Source: Telopea speciosissima (Eukaryota > Streptophyta > Magnoliopsida > Proteales > Proteaceae). From it: 64,000 nucleotides of DNA. Below, piece by piece: positions 33,893-44,692 of the stretch. Both the position numbers and the translations under genes were made by a program. The notes under the pieces are model-generated. The model saw only the letters and a list, made by a program, of their open reading frames with translations. It made no database searches and had not been told where the DNA came from. Position 1 is the stretch's first letter. Every line of letters begins with the position of its first letter. The stretch lies in the NCBI RefSeq assembly GCF_018873765.1, contig NC_057917.1:59702464-59766463 (forward strand), written 5' to 3'.

Positions 33893-35962
33893 CTACCGGT
33901 GTTGGATCGATCGATAAAGCGACAGAGATAAGGTAACACCATCAACCAGTAATTCCAGGTCCATTCTTCTAGCTTCATCAACGAGATTCTCACTGATTGC
34001 CAGTGATGCCAGTGGCAAGGACTGAGATTTTTGACTTAGAGCATCAGCTACTACATTTACCTTGTCGGGGTGGTAATGGATGGTGCAATCATAGTCCTTC
34101 AACAACTCCAACCATCGCCGCTGCCTCATATTGAGCTCCTTCTGTGTAAAGAAGTATTTGAGGCTCTTGTGATCACTGTAAATCTCGTTCTTCTCACCAT
34201 ACAAATAATGTCTCTAGATTTTTAAAGCGAAGACCATTGCTGTAAGCTCCAAATCATGGGTCGGGTAGTTCTTCTCATAGTCCTTCAGTTACCGAGAAGC
34301 ATAAGCCACAACCTTTCCATCTTACATTAGGACACAACCTAAGCCCATTTTGGATGCATCACTATAGACTACCATCCCTCCAGTACCATTAGGAATGGTA
34401 AGTACTGGAGCGAAAATCAGCCTATGCTTGAGCTCTTAAAAGCTCTTCGCACAGCTATCAGACCACTCGAACTTCACTCCCTTTCGGGTCAGTCGTGTCA
34501 TAGGAGCGGAGAGCCTTGAGAAGTTCTCAATGAACCTCCTGTAATAGCTGGCTAGTCCTAGAAAACTGCTAATGTCTGCCACACTCTTGGGTGTCGCCCA
34601 GTCAACTATTGACTTCACCTTGCCAGGGTCAACCTCTATACCCTTACCAGAAACAAGGTGTCCCAGAAATGCCACCTGTTGTAGCCAAAACTCACACTTA
34701 TTGAATTTGGCGTACAACTGCTTCTCCCTCAAGCGTTGTAATACTAGGCGCAGATGGTCTGCATGCTCCTCCTCGCTCTTGGAATAGACCAAGATGTCAT
34801 CAATGGAGACAATGACATACTTGTCTAGAACATCGTGGAACACCCGGTTCATCAATTCCATAAAGGCGGTCGGGGCATTGGTCAACCTGAAGGACATGAC
34901 CAAGAACTCATAATGACTATAGCGAGATCTGAATGCTGTCTTGTTGATATCACTATCTCGGATCTTCAACTGATGGTACCCTGATCGGAGATCAATCTTT
35001 GAGAACACCTTAGCACCCTGTAGTTGATCGAATAGGTCATCGATCCTAGGTAAAGGATACCAGTTCTTGATTGTCAATTTGTTTAACTCACGGTAGTTAA
35101 TGCACAGACGCATACTACCGTCCTTCTTTTTCACAAACAACACAGGGGCTCCCTAAGGAGATACACTGGGTCTAATGAAACCCTTCTTCAACAGGTCATT
35201 CAACTGCTCTTGTAGCTCCTTCAACTTAGTTGGAGCCATCCTGTAAGGTACCGTGGATACTGGGGTTGCACCAAGAATCAGATCTTTCATGAACTCTGTC
35301 TCGCGATTTGGTGGCAACTGCGTTAGATCCTCAGGAAAGACATCTGGAGAGTCTTTCACCACACACAACTCTTCCCAAGGCCTGACTTTGGCTTCAGTGT
35401 CTATCACAGATGCCAGGTAAAACTGACATCCCTCTGCCAACAACTTCTGTACTTGGAGGGCAGAGATGATAACTTTCTTGGGTCTCTCCCGCCTAGTACC
35501 CATAAACACAAACTCTTCACCTTCAGCTGGTTTGAACAGAACCTTCCTCTCTGAGCAGATTAGACTGACCTTGTGAGTTGATAGCCAATCCATTCCCAAA
35601 ATCACATCAAAGTCTTTCATATCCAACAGTACTAAACTTGCTTCGAGCCCACGACCACACACATGTACAGGGCAAGGACCGCAAACTGAATCAAGTTCAA
35701 CCTTGCTACCCGTTGGTGTACTGACTATCAATTTCTGGGCCATTTGCTTTGGTACGACAGGTATCTTCTTAGCAAAACTAGGGGACACAAAAGAATGTGA
35801 TGCCCTTGAGTCAAACAAAGCATAAGTAGGCTGAGAGCAAATAAGAACCACACCGACAAGCAATGGACAACCAATCATAGAAACAAAAGCTATAAATATG
35901 CACATCTTAAGAGTAGAGTGCATTACCCGTAATAACACTAGGATCAGCCTGGGCCTCTTCAT
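33893..35962 (-). pseudogene. Chromovirus protease, reverse transcriptase and RNase H
   Basis: The ORF 35962-35153 carries a retropepsin domain with ALFDSRASHSFVS, in which the expected DSG catalytic triplet reads DSR; it then reaches the RT N-terminus and stops at a TAG near 35156, where Trp is expected. The ORF 35143-34436 has [33 protein letters not shown], a [10 protein letters not shown] catalytic box (IDD in place of the usual FIDD/YVDD context), [11 protein letters not shown] and the thumb [13 protein letters not shown]. RNase H follows with stops (SDASKMGLG, a DLELTAMVFAL remnant, [22 protein letters not shown] and VVADALSQK). Together these parts form the usual Ty3 order PR-RT-RH. 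Confidence 0.92.
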
Positions 35963-37236
35963 TTGTCATAGAATATACCCGACCTTGAGATCTGTGGTCG
36001 GAGTAGGAAGAAGAGAACGCACAACCGCCTTGGCTTGGGGTGCCTTTTGTGTAGCTGCACTGGAGGACCTATCACCCGAGGATGAGGATAGTCTCGAACC
36101 ATATGCCCGACTCCTTGCAATTGTAACATATAAGGGTCCTGGGAACCATAGTGAGGAGTTGATGTAGACTTGGGTGCTTGCACCGCATCCGACCTACGGG
36201 TCGGACCGAAAGCAGGAATGTAGGATCCTCTCTTTTGGAATTTTATGGATCCCTTAGGCTCATAAGAGGTCATGGGCCTTTTACCCTGAATGGCCCTGTA
36301 GTTCTCTCTCGCTGGTCCTCAATCACCTTGGCGGCTGGACCGTCTCAAGATAAGTAGGGTACTTGTGAAGCACCACGAAGTACTAATGCTAGGTCTAAGC
36401 CCCTTCTCAAACTTCCTAGCCTTCACATCCTCGGCCTTCATGTGCACCGGCGAAGTAAAACAGCTCCTCAAAAGCTTTGGTACTCAAGGACCGATTTGGA
36501 TCCTTGAAAGAAGCTCATAAACTCTGAATCCTTCTTATCACGGAAGTTCTGAGGGAAGAAATTTTTAAAGAAGACTTCTTTAAATTGAGCCCAAGTTGCC
36601 TCTGGGTGATTTGCCCAAAAATGGTCTTTAGAGGAGAGCCACCAAGCATCGAATCACCCGAGTTGGTAGGTAGCACATCGGATCTTGTCGTGTCATTGCA
36701 TTGTATCACTTCAAAGATCCTCTCAAGGTCCCTTATAAATATTGCCGGAAAAAGGAATCATGGGCCATCTTGTAGAAGGTTGGAGGACGATGTTTCTAAA
36801 ATCTTTCCGACAGCTTAGCGGCATCTGCCCAAGCCGGAGCCACCGCTTGGATTGGAGGAGCCACCGAAGTGGGAGGTAGAGTAGGTGTTAGCACCTCTTG
36901 TGCCAAAGAAGTTCCATGACGAGAGGAGCCAAGGGAACATTAGGTATGGCGAACCCACAGGGACAGGTGGGGAGGATTGACTTGCACAGGAGGGGGCACT
37001 GGCTGCCTTTCCTTAACAAAGTCTTGGAACATAGCAGTCATATTTTGCATAAATTGGCACTGCTCTTGTTGCGCCTCCCTATGCTCTCGTTCCATAGATT
37101 ACAACCTATTGCTCAACAAGGCGGCGACATCCGCATTATTGTTAGCTGGCGGTGCTACCCATAAAACCATATTCGAAGCCTCGCCAGCCTCTTCCCTAGC
37201 AGGGGAACGGTTGGCATTGGACCGCGTGTTAACCAT
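35963..37236 (-). pseudogene. Chromovirus gag, heavily mutated
   Basis: Gag starts at ATG 37236 (MVNTRSNANRSP, a typical start for this lineage). It runs through a Glu/Gln-rich coiled region, a KHRPPTF motif at about 36790, an EVIQC motif near 36706, and a degenerate zinc knuckle around 36130-36100 whose Cys residues are replaced (GHMVRDYPHPR). At least ten stops or frameshifts are visible by eye. Gag would form the virus-like particle and package the RNA. Confidence 0.75.
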
Positions 37237-37429
37237 GGTGAACACCTGGTTACAGTCAACACCCACAGTTATGGGCACAAGAAAGAGAAAATAAAAATAA
37301 AGCACAAGTAATTCATTCACAAGTGCCACATATAAGGGTAAAATGGTCCATAATACGGGTAAGGGAAGCATAATCGAGGGTAACAAACCCCCAAAACAAG
37401 TTGGTTGAACCAAACAAGACTCAAAATCC

Positions 37430-37580
37430 AGTTCTGACTTGGGTGGTTTTACGTGCGATTTTACCTCAGATATGAAACCGTAGGTAAAACCGACTTTAAC
37501 AGAGACCATTTAATGGGCTCAGTTGCATGTGGTTTTATAGGTGGTTTCAACCTGGGATGCAACCATGGGTAAAACCACAA
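37430..37580. repeat. Internal copy of an LTR segment (GGTTTTAC repeat block)
   Basis: The segment with motifs GTGGTTTTACGTG, GATTTTACCTCAGAT, AACCGTAGGTAAAACCG and TTTAACAGAGA is a diverged copy of the LTR segment at about 31040-31110 (and its partner at 41660-41730), in the same orientation. It lies between gag and the antisense ORF leader. Confidence 0.8.
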
Positions 37581-37752
37581 GCCCAAAATTTAAAAAAACA
37601 AACCCGTGACTTTTTAAATCCCATTCTCCCATTCCAAAATAGAACACCCAGGTCTGGAGAAACCGTAGGTGCAACCGTACTTGACTCTTCTTCCCTTCTC
37701 AGTGGATTTTGGTGCCTCACACCAAACCCCAACAAGACTCGATCGTGCCCAG

Positions 37753-38627
37753 GTAGGTTCTGTCCCCCCCCCCTTTCATTGATCTCTCTCTCAGAGAAAA
37801 CCCCAAAATCGATTTTTGGTTTATGGAGACTTGGGGTTTCACTCCCCTTTTTGTAAAATAGACTGTTTATAGCCCAATCTTAATCGATCTCACACCATAT
37901 GCAACCTATATGAGGTGTCTTCCCCGAATTTTTTTTTTTTTTTGCACCTACAATAGGGATTTGGGTTGGGTTTTTGAAAAAACCAAACCCTAACCGAATT
38001 TCTTGCTCTCTTCTTGCCATAACAGAATCGGTTTTGGTATGTTGGCCTTTGTTTGCTCTATTTTAAGTTGCTATAATTTTCTCCATTTTGTTTCTAATGA
38101 CTCCAACTCCCAATCCCAATTTGGAAAATTTTTCTTTTTGATCTTCATAGCCCATTTCAATATCAGTATACCATTATGGCTTGAATTTGTTATTTTGCAT
38201 ATCCAATAACTCCCAAGCATACTATGGCCATGAATATGTATATTTATTATATATATATATATATTTGCCTGATCTCACTATTTTGTGTGGAATCTCATGT
38301 TCTAAGTACCATATATCCATGGATCTTGTTATCTATCTTGTAATTCATAAAATGGCCATGAATATATACTTACTCCTTTCCATTTATGCTTGCATTCACG
38401 TGGTGACTATGTATTTCCTTTCCCCCAAATCCTTTGATCATTAACAATACCAATTTTGTAAAAACAGAATTTTCTTTTTTCTCTAGCCTAAAATCCTGCT
38501 GTAACTGAAATGGTTAGAAGGAATTCGAGGCTGACTCCAAACCTCATAACCTTTCTATACTGATTATCCCATTTGACTTTAATATTCAATATATTGATTT
38601 GTCATACATGTTGGCTTTTGATTGTAG
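37753..38627 (+). other. Putative 5'-UTR intron of the antisense ORF
   Basis: On the plus strand CCCAG|GTAGGTTC at 37753 is a strong donor and TTTTGATTGTAG at 38627 a strong acceptor, 15 bases before the ORF start at 38643. The stretch between is T-rich and stop-rich, like a plant intron, and contains a (TA)n run at about 38249-38265. This is inference from splice signals only. Confidence 0.4.
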
Positions 38628-38642
38628 GTCTGAAACACATCA

Positions 38643-39780
38643 ATGGCTCCAAGGACAAAGCGTCCGAACATTGAGCGGGCTACACCAACTGTTCTAGATC
38701 CTCAATGGTTCCAAAAGGTAGAGGACCAAGAGTGTTATAGAGACCACTTCAGCGAAAAAGAAATAGTAGAGGGGCGGGATGTAGTGGTGGATGACCTCAA
38801 AGCTTTTAAGGTGGGGCAAAGATTTGAGGCTTTGGGGTGGACCAACATCCTCAATCTGCCAGAACCCTTCTATCCAAAACTCATAAACTTGGACATTGAG
38901 GACCCGGGTACACCAAACTACCGGGTTATTTCCTATGTGAAGGGAGTTCCCATTTCTTTTACTGCAGCACAGTTGGTTGGCCGGCATTATCAACGTGGCC
39001 ATATGGAGAGAAAAAACTTACTACCCACCGGGAGCAAACCCTTACTCCTTCCTCCACAGAGAAGCATATATAGAGCTTTACAGGGAGCTCACCTATGGAA
39101 GACATGAGAAGAAAGTGTCGGAAACATTGTTTGCGAATTCTCCGAGGATATTGAGCCGCATTGTGCAACATAACATTGCACCCGCAGCAGGACACCGTAC
39201 TACTCCTTCTATTTATGTGGGGTATGTGGCGTACCATCTCTACAAGGGCATACCTATATGCCTACCTTACATCATCCTACGCACTATGGCTCACGTAGGG
39301 AGAAATCCCGCTAAGAACTTGGACTTACCTTATGGGAGGCTACTCACTACCATTTTTCAGCACTTCGGAGTTGATTTGAGCGGTGAGGATCAGGAGACCA
39401 CCAAGGACCCACCACTCGATCGGAATGCAGTTGCCAGGATGTGAATCCAGACCGACACTTACAGTGATGGGGAACCAATTCCCCCCGCAGAGGGTAACGC
39501 ACCAGATCCTTATGTACCAGTGCCTCCCCCACAGCCAGCTGCACAAGTGGCCTCATCATCTGGTACTGTCCCTGGAGGTTCAAACATAGATAGGGTGCTT
39601 GCAGCCCTAGATCAGTTGAGCACCGACATGGCTCAGGGTTTTGCTGATGTGAACTCTAGACTGGATGCTTCTGACCAGAGCATCGAGGACCGTAGGAGAC
39701 AGATAAGTGACCTGCACTCCTACCTTGATGTTGGAGGATCTGATGAGGGGTCAGGCAGCGGTGATGAGATCGACCTATAG
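38643..39780 (+). pseudogene. Antisense extra ORF of the chromovirus ('putative plant transposon protein' type)
   Basis: This ORF lies on the strand opposite to gag-pol, between the 5' LTR and gag. It starts MAPRTKRPNIERATP and runs about 112 codons (to the VPISFTAAQL region), then shifts frame at a TTGGTTGGCC repeat near 38970. It continues with AGIINVAIW, YGRHEKKVSETLF, HRTTPSIYVGYVAYHLYKGI and LPYGRLLTTIFQHFGVDL to a TGA near 39442. The same frame then resumes with PPPQPAAQ, a coiled-coil segment (VLAALDQLSTDMAQGFADVNSRLDAS) and an acidic tail to 39780. The layout resembles the antisense ORFs described in several plant LTR elements, often labelled 'putative plant transposon protein', whose function is unknown. 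One frameshift and one stop make this copy inactive as it stands. Confidence 0.7.
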
Positions 39781-40152
39781 ATTCCTTGACCTTCCTCACC
39801 ATATTTAGCTTCTAGGCTTTCAGTCAGTCAGTCTTACTATTTAGTACTTTTCTTTACTATTCCTGGTTGTAAGAACTTGCAATTGGTAGTTCATCTGAAG
39901 TTTTGTAATTTTCCTTTTTGAGTTTATGAACAATGTAACCAACAGCTGAAACTTAAGGAATATATATACATATGTCTTTCCTTCTACTGTTATTGTTCCT
40001 ATTATTCGCTATTATCATCGGCTTTCACACTGAACTAGTCTTCTACCTAAAGTACACACACATTCCAATTATTCTTATTAAAGGCTTTTAAATTAGACCC
40101 TAGTTGTATAGAGTAAATCATAAGTCCGCAAGACTGTGGCTGGTGCAGAGCA

Positions 40153-40169
40153 TCATGTTTTGATACCAC
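40153..40169 (-). promoter_or_regulatory. Primer-binding site of the chromovirus
   Basis: Two to three bases inside the 5' LTR the minus strand reads TGGTATCAAAACATG, resembling the initiator-tRNA-Met primer-binding site TGGTATCAGAGC with changes. Confidence 0.6.
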
Positions 40170-40171
40170 GC

Positions 40172-42988
40172 TGTCACGCCCCTATTCCAGATAAGGAATA
40201 TAATGTAATATAAAGGGTGACTAGAACGACGCGTGTCATCCTACTAAACCACCCGCATCACTGACACAGTGTCCCAACGCACAGTCATAACCAATATTAA
40301 CACAATATAATATCAGAATACGGGAAAAAAGAATATTACATTTCAAAGATCAGTAGTATTGCGGAAGCGTATAGAATTAAATAGTTACAAGATGTTCAAA
40401 GGCTAGATGATAAATATAGTAATTAGTTACATTTTCAATGACCATCTAATAACTATCAAAAGGGTATAACAGTAAATGTTTAAACACGGGCCTAAGCCCC
40501 AAAAGTAAATCAAAAAGGGACCAAGTCTCGAATATCCTCACGACCCGTAGGTGCAATCATCACAAGGGCAACAGTAGCCATGTTCCTCGAACACAACTTT
40601 CGGCTCCCCTTCACCAATCTCATCGTATCCCGAGGGCTGAACTCCAAGTCCCACGAGATACCCGTCACCTACATCATAATCTAAAAAGTGTGCGCACGAG
40701 GGGGTTAGCTCCACTGAGCTAGTGAGGGGATGGGGATGCACAAACACGCCATTCACATAGTCCAATGATGCATGCATATGTTAATTCCATTTTTTCCACC
40801 TAACAAACAACAAAGTCAGAGGTATATGCTACTGTGACAACTCGGGAGACACTGTGGGTCACTTAACTTATCGTCACAATGAAACCTCAATTGTCACCTA
40901 GGACCTACGCCGATCGAAATTTTCAAGACCACTCAGTGGCAGACCCCTAATAACCAATACTACCATGACTAACCTCTCCCACCTCCACAGAATCCGGTGT
41001 ACTAATTACCCAACACCTAAACCCCTATTGGTAAGGGTCGTAGCATAAGGGTGCAAAATCCTAGCCGTAAATATACTACATGCAAGTCCTATCGTCCCGA
41101 GAGGTAATCCGGACGCATCAACTTTTCATCTGGTTTAGTGCCCGGTTACCAGTATGGCATGGCGCATACAGTTCAACATGACATTCAACATAATTACTTC
41201 ATAAATGTATATAGTATCCGGGGTTTCAGCATCGGCACCCATCGGCACTGAGACCCATCAAGGTAAAGCATCTCCAATCAACGTCATAACAATCATATAT
41301 AAAAGTATGCAATATACGCAAGCATGCTTAATCATTTATAATGACGACATAATACACAATGCAATAATAATATCAAGCCCAAACAACCAAACCCACTCAC
41401 CCTAGGTGTTATATCCTGAAGTTATGAGATGTCGCCGCGATTAAGTAGCACGTTGCAAAAACGGGAGATTTAACCTAGTGAAAGAGAGAGAATATGGTTA
41501 ATTATGTCAAAGGGGAGGGTTCCCAAAAGGTCTCCCCATAAATTACCTAAGTTGTAGATTTTAAAGGTAGGGTGATTTTTTGGGTGATTTCATGCCCAAA
41601 CGTAAAATCATATGTAAAATCACCCTTAACAGGGGCTTAGGAAGGGTTCTACTAGGTGCGGTTTTACGTGTGGTTTTACCTCAGATGTGAAACCGCAGGT
41701 AAAATTGACTTCAACAGAGAGCTTCTTAAGAGATGGTCTCAGGGTGGTTGCAGGGGTGGTTTCTCGTAGGTCTTAAAATCGCAGGTAAAACCACCTGCTT
41801 CCAAACTCCAAAATCAAAGGATTCTTCACCAAGGCTTCCATTTAGGGTCCTAAGACCCCATTAGGCCTATACAATCCATTAGGCCTATACAACCCATTGA
41901 TTCAATAAAGGAAAACAAGGAGACCCTCTTTTAGGGTATAACAAGGTAGAAACCCTATGTCTATTGATGGGGATGGGATTGGGAGCTTTGAGGTTAGCCA
42001 ATGGAGTCAAATAGCTCCACAAAATCAAGGCCATGAGTTCCCATCGATTCTTGGGTCTTAAGACAACCCTAGACCGATTCTCCACCATCTCCCAACCCCA
42101 AAAAACCAAATAAAGAAGGAAGAGAGGGCCTTAAAGGCTTGCCTACCTCAAGGAAATAGCACCCACGTTGAGGCTCCAAGAAGCAAGATCCTCAAGCCTC
42201 CCTAACAAGCTCCTCCACACCTCAAAAGAAAAATAAATGCCTTTAGTTCTTAATAGGCAAAAGTGCCCTTAGGACCTGTTTGGTTGGGTAACACTAGAAT
42301 AGAAACCCATTCTTAGCTCTTAAGCCAAATGGGCCTAATGGGCTAAATGGTTCATGAGAGCTAAATGGGTTCTTAAGTTAAATGGTCACTTAAGCCCAAT
42401 GGGCCTCTCAAGCTAAATGGGTCTGCCCACAGATTTCAAATAGAAAAGAACCCACTTGGGGATGGGTCCATCCACCATGGGATTATAAGCCCATCACACG
42501 CTTCCTTAAATAAGTGGGTCCCACAATTGAAATATTCCCTATTCAACCATAATAGCTCGAGTAGTTCAAACCCCGACTCATACTTCGAGGACACCGAAGG
42601 GAGGGTATGTAATTAAATTAAAGGTTAGAACTTACATCTCCCTTGTCATGGTTTTTCACCCGTTACCCCAAATAGCTTCGCCACAGTAATGCCAAGCTCA
42701 TCACTGAACGAAGTGTCCAACTGAGACGACGGTCCAAGATGCTCTCTCCTAAACTCCTCGCTTCTCGGGCTGGCGCTTGGAGGACAGTCAACAAAGTCGC
42801 CGTCAAAGAACTTTCCCCACTGGCGGTTGAGGAACCTCTCCTCCACCGATAAGCCCGTACCGTGGTCAATGATTTTGTAACTGGGTTTGACCATCATGGA
42901 GAACAGGTCACCAGCATATATGGCAGCGGTATCTACACGTCACGAGAAGAAATAATATTTAATTGCATCCCGGGCTACGGGTATAACA
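40172..42988 (-). repeat. 5' LTR of the chromovirus (right LTR)
   Basis: This 2,817-bp LTR is the partner of 29559-32440. Compared with the left LTR it lacks a block of about 44 bp near 42223 and a short segment near 41840, and has a small duplication of the GGCCTATACAA motif near 41868-41893. The primer-binding site lies just outside, at about 40150-40171. Confidence 0.95.
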
Positions 42989-43577
42989 GGGCTCCTCTCC
43001 TTGGAGGCTCTACCCAATGAATGCCCAATGAGACATCCGATGGCTGGGCTACTTGGCACACATCCCGATGCGCACTCACAGATGTGTGCCAGGCAGATTG
43101 AGCTTCTCTCTAGGGAGAAAGCGGGATCTAGTCGTTAGGCTATGCCGCACACATCCCAATAGCAACTGGGCATGCGTCTAGATGTGTGCGGCATAGCCCA
43201 GCCCTTGGATGCCCCCTAAGTACTTCATGGTGCTAGGCTCCCTAGAGCATAGTTTGAGATATCGGATCGGATCGGCCAATTTTGGTTGGGTCGGATCGAT
43301 ATTGGCTGAGTCCGATCCTGATACCGATCCGATCCAACTGTACGGACATGGGTGAAAATGTAAAAAAATTAGTTTTTTTTATAAGAAAACAAGGACAAAA
43401 GTATCATATTTGCCCGAGTTTGGGCAATCCCGATCTGTATTGGGTGCTCTGATCCGTTCCGATCCAGTCGATACCGAGATCACAAACCATGCCCTAGAGA
43501 GGAGCCGGATCCGTGCCAGCCAACCCAGCCTTCGGATACTTATTGGGCTGGCGCGCTCATTGGAGAGGAGCCGGACC
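42989..43577. mobile_element. TIR element interrupted by the chromovirus
   Basis: To the right of the chromovirus the sequence GGGCTCCTCTCC and the inverted GGAGAGGAGCCGG at about 43562-43574 form the ends of an older element. The first bases of its left end (TCGGGCT at 29552-29558) lie left of the chromovirus, so the chromovirus inserted within that terminal repeat. The interior holds an inverted pair around GCCGCACACATCCCAATAG and GATGTGTGCGGCATAGCCCA (43147-43202), and a nested hAT MITE. Confidence 0.5.
43248..43491. mobile_element. hAT-type MITE with CATAGTTTGAGAT ends
   Basis: This 244-bp element has ends CATAGTTTGAGATATCGG and (inverted) CATGGTTTGTGATCTCGG and many GATCGG/CGGATC motifs. 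Its 8-bp duplications CCCTAGAG (43240-43247 and 43492-43499) are identical. Confidence 0.85.
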
Positions 43578-44447
43578 CGTTTGTTGATGTTGTTCTGGTT
43601 AAAATCTCTGATGAAATCCACCCAGCAATCAGCAATCAGCAATCAGCAACAGGTGACAATGCTTATAATACCGGAGGCACATGCCACATGGCATTTTGTA
43701 CGCTCCGGGTTGAAGAAAAGCCCTGGACAGTGGAACCCATAAAGGCCAGATCCCTTAGAGCGTATACGTGTGATTGATCAGTGGTGACAACAGTACTGTC
43801 TCCGTGTCTCGACTCTCGAGTCTCGACAGCTCTTCGAAGACGAATCTTGGGATAGAAGCGCACAACACTCACTGCGCACCTAAGAGCGTTTCTTCTGAGA
43901 CATTCCCCAACAAAAAAACCAAAAAAACGAAAGGTTGAAGACTCGAAGACTTGAAACAACCGAAAGGACAGTTTTTAATAAAGCAAGAAATTATCCGGAA
44001 TATGACCGTTGAACCCAGCAGCTATTTTGCCAGGTCAGCTTTCACAGAGTGGACCCCTTTATAGTCAAGAGAACTTGATGGAATACACAACAGTTAAAGC
44101 TATCGTTCTGTACACCCTATCTCCTTACAGTTGGATTGGAATAAATAATCTATATATCTGGATCCACAAAACTGCTGAAATCTCTGCTGATTTGGCTTAA
44201 AGTAGATAATGACAAAAAGAGTATGAGTGGTAGTATTCTAATCCAACGGTAATAACAGGTCTAGTGCGTCGTAGCTTTCAGCTATTCTTACACCATCAGG
44301 TCAACAAAGGTCAACAAATGTCTCTGGTCTGCCATAGACCATAACTGGTTAACGAGGACGGTGGGGAGATGATAACCGTCCGATCTCTGACAAACACCAT
44401 GTGATTGAAGGGAACAACCCAGAGTGACAAAAAGTTACCATAACTGC
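43578..44447. other. Upstream region of the beta-1,3-glucanase gene
   Basis: No ORF is supported. CAGCAATCAG is repeated in tandem at 43622-43648, and there is a short CTCGAGTCTCGA palindrome at about 43811-43830. The remaining sequence is ordinary promoter-length DNA. Confidence 0.4.
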
Positions 44448-44455
44448 TTATAAAA
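44448..44455 (+). promoter_or_regulatory. TATA box of the beta-1,3-glucanase gene
   Basis: TTATAAAA lies about 240 bp upstream of ATG 44693. A CT-rich leader follows, including an uninterrupted CT run of about 22 bases at 44575-44597, a common feature of plant 5' UTRs. Confidence 0.6.
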
Positions 44456-44692
44456 CCCCACCAACAGCTCTTTTTGGTTTTGTTTGATTCTGCTTCTCCC
44501 TCCCTTAAAGAAAGAACCGTTTTTTCCCCCTTTCAGTTCAGGTCTTCTTCTTCTCTTTTCTTCTCTGCTCCCTATCTCTCTCTCTCTCTCTCTCTCGATT
44601 GTTCTTCCTTTTCGTGTTTTCCCCTCTCAACTTGTCAGTGTAGACGTGTAGTGTAGGTGTGGAAGATTTCGATTTTACATTGAAGAATCTCT

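Larger units (their letters stand above)
29559..42988 (-). mobile_element. Full-length Ty3/gypsy chromovirus, Tekay/Del-like
   Basis: A 13,430-bp LTR retrotransposon on the minus strand, bounded by an identical 5-bp target duplication GGGCT (29554-29558 and 42989-42993). Two 2.8-kb LTRs in direct orientation start TGTCAC and end ATAACA on the plus strand. Order in transcript sense: 5' LTR (42988-40172), primer-binding site, an antisense ORF region, gag, protease, RT, RNase H, integrase with chromodomain, polypurine tract, 3' LTR (32440-29559). The chromodomain and long LTRs point to the Tekay/Del lineage. In the first ~135 bases the LTRs differ at about ten sites, and an indel of about 44 bp lies near 31637 (absent from the right LTR), so the insertion is not recent. 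All coding parts are broken. Confidence 0.95.
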
